The position numbers were made by a program, and so were the translations under genes. Under the pieces are notes generated by a model that saw nothing but the letters and a program-made list of their open reading frames with translations, was not told the DNA's origin and searched no databases. This document shows positions 6,424 to 8,656 of a DNA stretch of 8,656 nucleotides, in pieces. Source of the DNA: Clostridiales bacterium (lineage in GTDB: Bacteria; Bacillota; Clostridia; Oscillospirales; Ruminococcaceae); contig JAAZIT010000159.1 of NCBI GenBank assembly GCA_012800685.1, positions 1-8,656 of the forward strand, given 5' to 3'. Numbering within the stretch: the first letter of the stretch is position 1; each line of letters opens with the position of its first letter.

Positions 6424-7773
6424 ATGGATTCTTTCAAAGATATATTTGAAAGTGTAAAGCTTTGTTGTTCTAACGATAAAGAAGTTAGTGAACTTGGATT
6501 TAAAATGTGGATTAATGTTTTAGAGGCGAACAAGCTTGAAAATGGTATTGCTTATTTATATGCAAGTAGCGAATTTATTAAAAAAACTGTAATGGATATT
6601 TACAGTGAAACGATAAAAAAAGCGTTTTTAGAGACTCTCGGTTTTGATGTTGATATTGTTATTGGTGTTAAGCAAGAGGAAACTAAAGAAGAGGAAATGA
6701 AGGTTAAGGAAAAAAAGCTTAACCAAATCATTGATAATGCAAAATATGAATATACATTTGACACTTTTATCAAAGGAAAATCAAACGAACTAGCTTATGC
6801 TTTTTCTACAGCTGTTGCTGGAATTAACGATACAAACGACATGAACACGAAGGATGTTTTTAATCCTTTGTTTATTTATGGAGATTCTGGGTTAGGAAAA
6901 ACTCATCTAGTTAAATCAATTAAGCATGAGGTAACTAAAAGAAACCCAGAGCTTCATGTTATTTACACAACAGGCGAGGCATTTCTAAATGACTTGGTTA
7001 AGCAAATCGGTTTAAGAAACATGGTTGCTTTTCATGAAAAATATAGAAACGCTGATTTCCTAATAGTTGATGATATTCAGTTTATTGCAGGAAAAGATTC
7101 GGCACAGGAAGAATTTTTTCATACTTTTAATGAAATATACAATGCAGGAAAACAAATAGTACTTACCTCAGATATTCCTCCTTCAAAGATGTCAACACTT
7201 GATGACAGAATTAAAGGAAGGTTTGTTCTTGGCGTTCAGGTTGACGTACAGCCTCCAGATTTTGAAACAAGAATGGCTATTGTAAAAAGAAAAGCCGAAC
7301 TTTTAAATCTTGAACTTAATGATTCAACAGCAAGAATAATTTCCGAAAAAATTAAAACTAATATTAGACAACTTGAGGGTGCGGTAAAAAAAATAAAAGC
7401 TCTTACGGTTTATACGAGTGAAAAACCTACCATATCGATGGCCCAACGGGTTATTAAAGAAATTCTAATTGAAAATAGACCATCCGAAATAACTGTTGAC
7501 AATGTTCTTAATGAAGTTGCGAATAGCTTTGGTGTAACTGCTGCTGACATTCGTTCAGCTAATAGAAATGCTTCCATATCACTGGCGAGAAAAATTTCTA
7601 TTTATGTTCTTAGAGAAACAAAGGGCATGACGTATAAAGATATTGGGCTTGAGTTAAAGCGAAATCACTCAACTGTAAACATTAGCTATCAAGATGCTGT
7701 TGGAATGATTAAAAATAATCCTGATTTAAGAGCTAGTGTTGATGACCTTATGAAAAATTTAAAAGAACTTTAA
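6424..7773 (+). CDS. dnaA: Chromosomal replication initiator protein DnaA, with divergent domain IV
   Basis: A 449-residue DnaA, the AAA+ initiator that binds and opens the origin. Domain I is about 1-80 and a charged linker about 81-105. The AAA+ domain shows Walker A GDSGLGKT (153-160), Walker B LIVDDIQF (213-220), sensor 1 LTSD (247-250), the box VII arginine in GRF (R266) and sensor 2 NIRQLEGA (313-320, R315). Domain IV (about 355-449) is unusual. By hand alignment to E. coli, R399 and R407 are kept (R381, R389), but Q408 is K390, and the GGRDHTT loop is one residue shorter and reads KRNHST (412-417), so Asp433 becomes N414. The normal ATVxHA-like segment after it reads VNISYQ. The open frame starts at 6361, but the ATG at 6424 follows AAGGAGG by 11 bases and gives the typical MDSFKDIFESVK start. 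Confidence 0.98.
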   Translation: MDSFKDIFESVKLCCSNDKEVSELGFKMWINVLEANKLENGIAYLYASSEFIKKTVMDIYSETIKKAFLETLGFDVDIVIGVKQEETKEEEMKVKEKKLNQIIDNAKYEYTFDTFIKGKSNELAYAFSTAVAGINDTNDMNTKDVFNPLFIYGDSGLGKTHLVKSIKHEVTKRNPELHVIYTTGEAFLNDLVKQIGLRNMVAFHEKYRNADFLIVDDIQFIAGKDSAQEEFFHTFNEIYNAGKQIVLTSDIPPSKMSTLDDRIKGRFVLGVQVDVQPPDFETRMAIVKRKAELLNLELNDSTARIISEKIKTNIRQLEGAVKKIKALTVYTSEKPTISMAQRVIKEILIENRPSEITVDNVLNEVANSFGVTAADIRSANRNASISLARKISIYVLRETKGMTYKDIGLELKRNHSTVNISYQDAVGMIKNNPDLRASVDDLMKNLKEL

Positions 7774-7806
7774 GTTAAATATACACTAAATTACGACCTA
7801 ATATGA

Positions 7807-8128
7807 TGTTGAAAGTATTTTAAATTTCCTTAAAATTAGAGAAATTTGTAAAATTCACAACATTTAAAATTAATTTTACAATATTTAAAAATTACTATTT
7901 TAGTAAAAGCTAAATAAGTTTTCAACTTTTTATAATTTCTAAATCCTTATACAGCTTGACTTTTTAAGCTTAATATATAGTTTTCAAAACCAACAAAAAT
8001 TTTAAAGTTTTAAAGTTTTGTTGAAATAAAATTATTTTGATGCTTTTCAACAAATTTTTCAAATTTCTTTGCGATTCAACAGCGGTTTTTTCAAACTTTC
8101 AACTTCTAATTTTTAAGACCTTTGAAAA
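7807..8128. repeat. cluster of TTTTCAACA-like 9-mers, candidate non-canonical DnaA boxes
   Basis: TTCAAC occurs six times on the two strands. The sites are CTTTCAACA (7815-7807, minus), TTTTCAACT (7919-7927), ATTTCAACA (8027-8019, minus), TTTTCAACA (8044-8052), GATTCAACA (8073-8081) and CTTTCAACT (8096-8104). Four weaker TTTTCAAA sites lie among them (7981, 8056, 8088 on plus; 8128-8120 on minus), and TTCACAACA is at 7854-7862. Compared with TTATCCACA, the shared form changes positions 3 (A to T) and 6 (C to A). The position and density suggest initiator binding sites; the assignment to DnaA is inference. Confidence 0.5.
7991..8023. repeat. inverted repeat enclosing a tandem octamer
   Basis: CAACAAAA (7991-7998) is repeated in perfect inverse as TTTTGTTG (8016-8023). 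Between and into the right arm, the octamer TTTTAAAG occurs twice in tandem (8000-8007, 8008-8015). The right arm overlaps one of the TTTCAACA sites. No T-tract follows in a way that would make it a terminator for dnaA. Confidence 0.4.
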
Positions 8129-8188
8129 GCTACTAACAAATATCAATATTCGTTTAATTGCCTTTGACAAAAAAACCGTAATTAACAT

Positions 8189-8247
8189 GGGTTTGCGCCA
8201 CTTTTGCATGTTTCTAGCGCTCCCTACTACTACTGCTAATAATAATA
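8189..8247. other. GC-rich island plus DnaA-trio run (basal unwinding element)
   Basis: A locally GC-rich stretch (8189-8223, with GCGCC and AGCGCTCCC) is followed by eight in-register triplets at 8224-8247 on the plus strand: CTA, CTA, CTA, CTG, CTA, then ATA three times. Read 3' to 5' on the minus strand this is mostly GAT followed by TAT, close to the DnaA-trio consensus 3'-[G/A]AT-5' described for bacterial origins. The order and polarity (box side, GC-rich, trios, AT-rich) match the B. subtilis arrangement. DnaA is thought to extend a filament on this strand to open the duplex. Confidence 0.7.
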
Positions 8248-8309
8248 TATAGATATTATTTATATATATAGAAATTATCTATCTAAATAAAACTAAACAT
8301 AATTATATT
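8239..8309. other. candidate DNA unwinding element
   Basis: This stretch has only about six G or C bases in 71, including the alternating TATATATATA run near 8261-8270. It is the most GC-poor block in the spacer and directly follows the DnaA-trio triplets, where duplex opening is expected. It ends at the palindrome before the dnaN promoter. Confidence 0.55.
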
Positions 8310-8330
8310 GTTGACAACAGCAACTATAAT
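8309..8330 (+). promoter_or_regulatory. dnaN promoter region with TGTTGACAACA palindrome
   Basis: A perfect TATAAT (8325-8330) lies upstream of dnaN and would start transcription near 8337. The TTGACA at 8311-8316 is only 8 bases from it, too close to serve as its -35, and the hexamer at the correct spacing is poor. TTGACA is part of an 11-base palindrome, TGTTGACAACA (8309-8319), whose two strands read TTGACAACA and TTGTCAACA. These resemble the 9-mers upstream, so the palindrome may be a regulator or DnaA site rather than a -35. Confidence 0.35.
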
Positions 8331-8363
8331 TAAAACTCGATAAATATAATGGAGGAAAACGCT

Positions 8364-8656
8364 ATGATAATGATTTGTAATAAATCAGAAATTTACGAAG
8401 CAATTATAAATGTTTCAAAAGCTGTATCTGACAAAACTACAATACAAGCACTTGAGGGTATAAAGCTTAAACTTGAAAATGGAGTACTTGAGCTAACTGG
8501 ATATGATTTAGAACTAGGAATTAAAACAAGAATATCAGTTAAATCAGATGATAGAGGAGAATTTATTATTGATGCAAGACATTTTTCTGAAATGTTAAAG
8601 AAAATGCCTACTGAAGAAGTACTTATTAATGTAATGGAAAATCTAATAGTAAAAAT
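8364..8656 (+). CDS. dnaN: DNA polymerase III subunit beta (sliding clamp), 5' end only
   Basis: The first 97 codons of the beta clamp are present and the gene runs off the right edge. The clamp encircles DNA and tethers the replicative polymerase. The translation shows the typical first-domain features: VSKAVSDKTTIQALEGIKL (17-35), then LTGYDLELGI (43-52), a highly conserved clamp motif, and a DARHFSEMLKKMP segment (68-80). The ATG at 8364 has GGAGG (8351-8355) 8 bases upstream; a second ATG two codons later (8370) is less well spaced. The position next to dnaA is the standard arrangement. Confidence 0.97.
   Translation, partial: MIMICNKSEIYEAIINVSKAVSDKTTIQALEGIKLKLENGVLELTGYDLELGIKTRISVKSDDRGEFIIDARHFSEMLKKMPTEEVLINVMENLIVK

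Larger units (their letters stand above)
7774..8363. other. putative replication origin (oriC), dnaA-dnaN spacer
   Basis: This 590-bp gene-free spacer has the ordered parts expected of a Firmicute unwinding region. From dnaA to dnaN they are a cluster of repeated 9-mers (7807-8128), a GC-rich island (about 8189-8223), triplets matching the DnaA-trio (8224-8247), a nearly GC-free stretch (8239-8309) and the dnaN promoter. Gene order rpmH-dnaA-dnaN and the divergence of transcription also place oriC here. The box sequence differs from the classical one. A frame open from 8037 to 8252 on the plus strand crosses these elements and has no ribosome binding site or protein-like composition, so it is not called. 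Confidence 0.8.

Noticed and set aside
7991..8023. dnaA terminator
   Set aside because: The inverted repeat is AT-rich, has a 17-base loop and no T-tract after it, and lies over 200 bases past the dnaA stop codon.
8037..8252. Plus-strand open frame of 71 codons in the dnaA-dnaN spacer
   Set aside because: Phe/Thr/Asn-rich composition of AT-rich DNA, no ribosome binding site, and it runs through the repeat cluster and DnaA-trio run.
8311..8330. TTGACA and TATAAT as a normal dnaN promoter pair
   Set aside because: The spacing is 8 bases rather than about 17, so they cannot work together as a standard sigma-A promoter.

Overview
The window looks like the replication-origin region of a low-GC, AT-rich Firmicute, most likely a Clostridia/Oscillospirales (Ruminococcaceae-like) bacterium. 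The evidence is the conserved block of origin genes in the order mnmG, mnmE, jag, yidC, yidD, rnpA, rpmH (all on the minus strand) facing away from dnaA and dnaN (plus strand). AGGAGG-type ribosome binding sites, consensus sigma-A promoters and the DnaA N-terminus also fit. The taxonomic placement is inferred from gene order and protein style, not from a search.

Layout, left to right. Positions 1-251 hold the 5' end of mnmG. A near-perfect parS palindrome (279-294) lies just upstream of it. Next come a YbaK/EbsC-type Cys-tRNA(Pro) deacylase (348-839) and mnmE (964-2322). So two genes whose products form one tRNA-modifying complex flank a tRNA proofreading enzyme. A 387-bp AT-rich gap (2341-2727) has only degenerate short repeats and, at its right end, the terminator of the next operon. 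That operon reads leftward as rnpA, yidD, yidC, jag (5543 down to 2728). It combines RNase P protein with membrane-protein insertion functions. rpmH (5734-5868) has its own consensus promoter and is followed at once by a long hairpin terminator, so rnpA is probably transcribed partly from its own promoter.

The rpmH and dnaA promoters diverge across about 500 bp of non-coding AT-rich DNA. dnaA occupies 6424-7773 and dnaN begins at 8364 and leaves the window.

The 590-bp dnaA-dnaN spacer is the most interesting part and looks like the unwinding origin. It contains a dense cluster of a TTTTCAACA-like 9-mer, then a GC-rich island, then a run of DnaA-trio triplets, then a nearly GC-free stretch, then the dnaN promoter. 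I see no TTATCCACA box in this spacer with one mismatch or fewer. The DnaA protein is altered in its DNA-recognition helix-turn-helix: the usual GGRDHTT loop reads KRNHST, one residue shorter. I propose that the initiator and its box have diverged together. This is inference, but it is testable.
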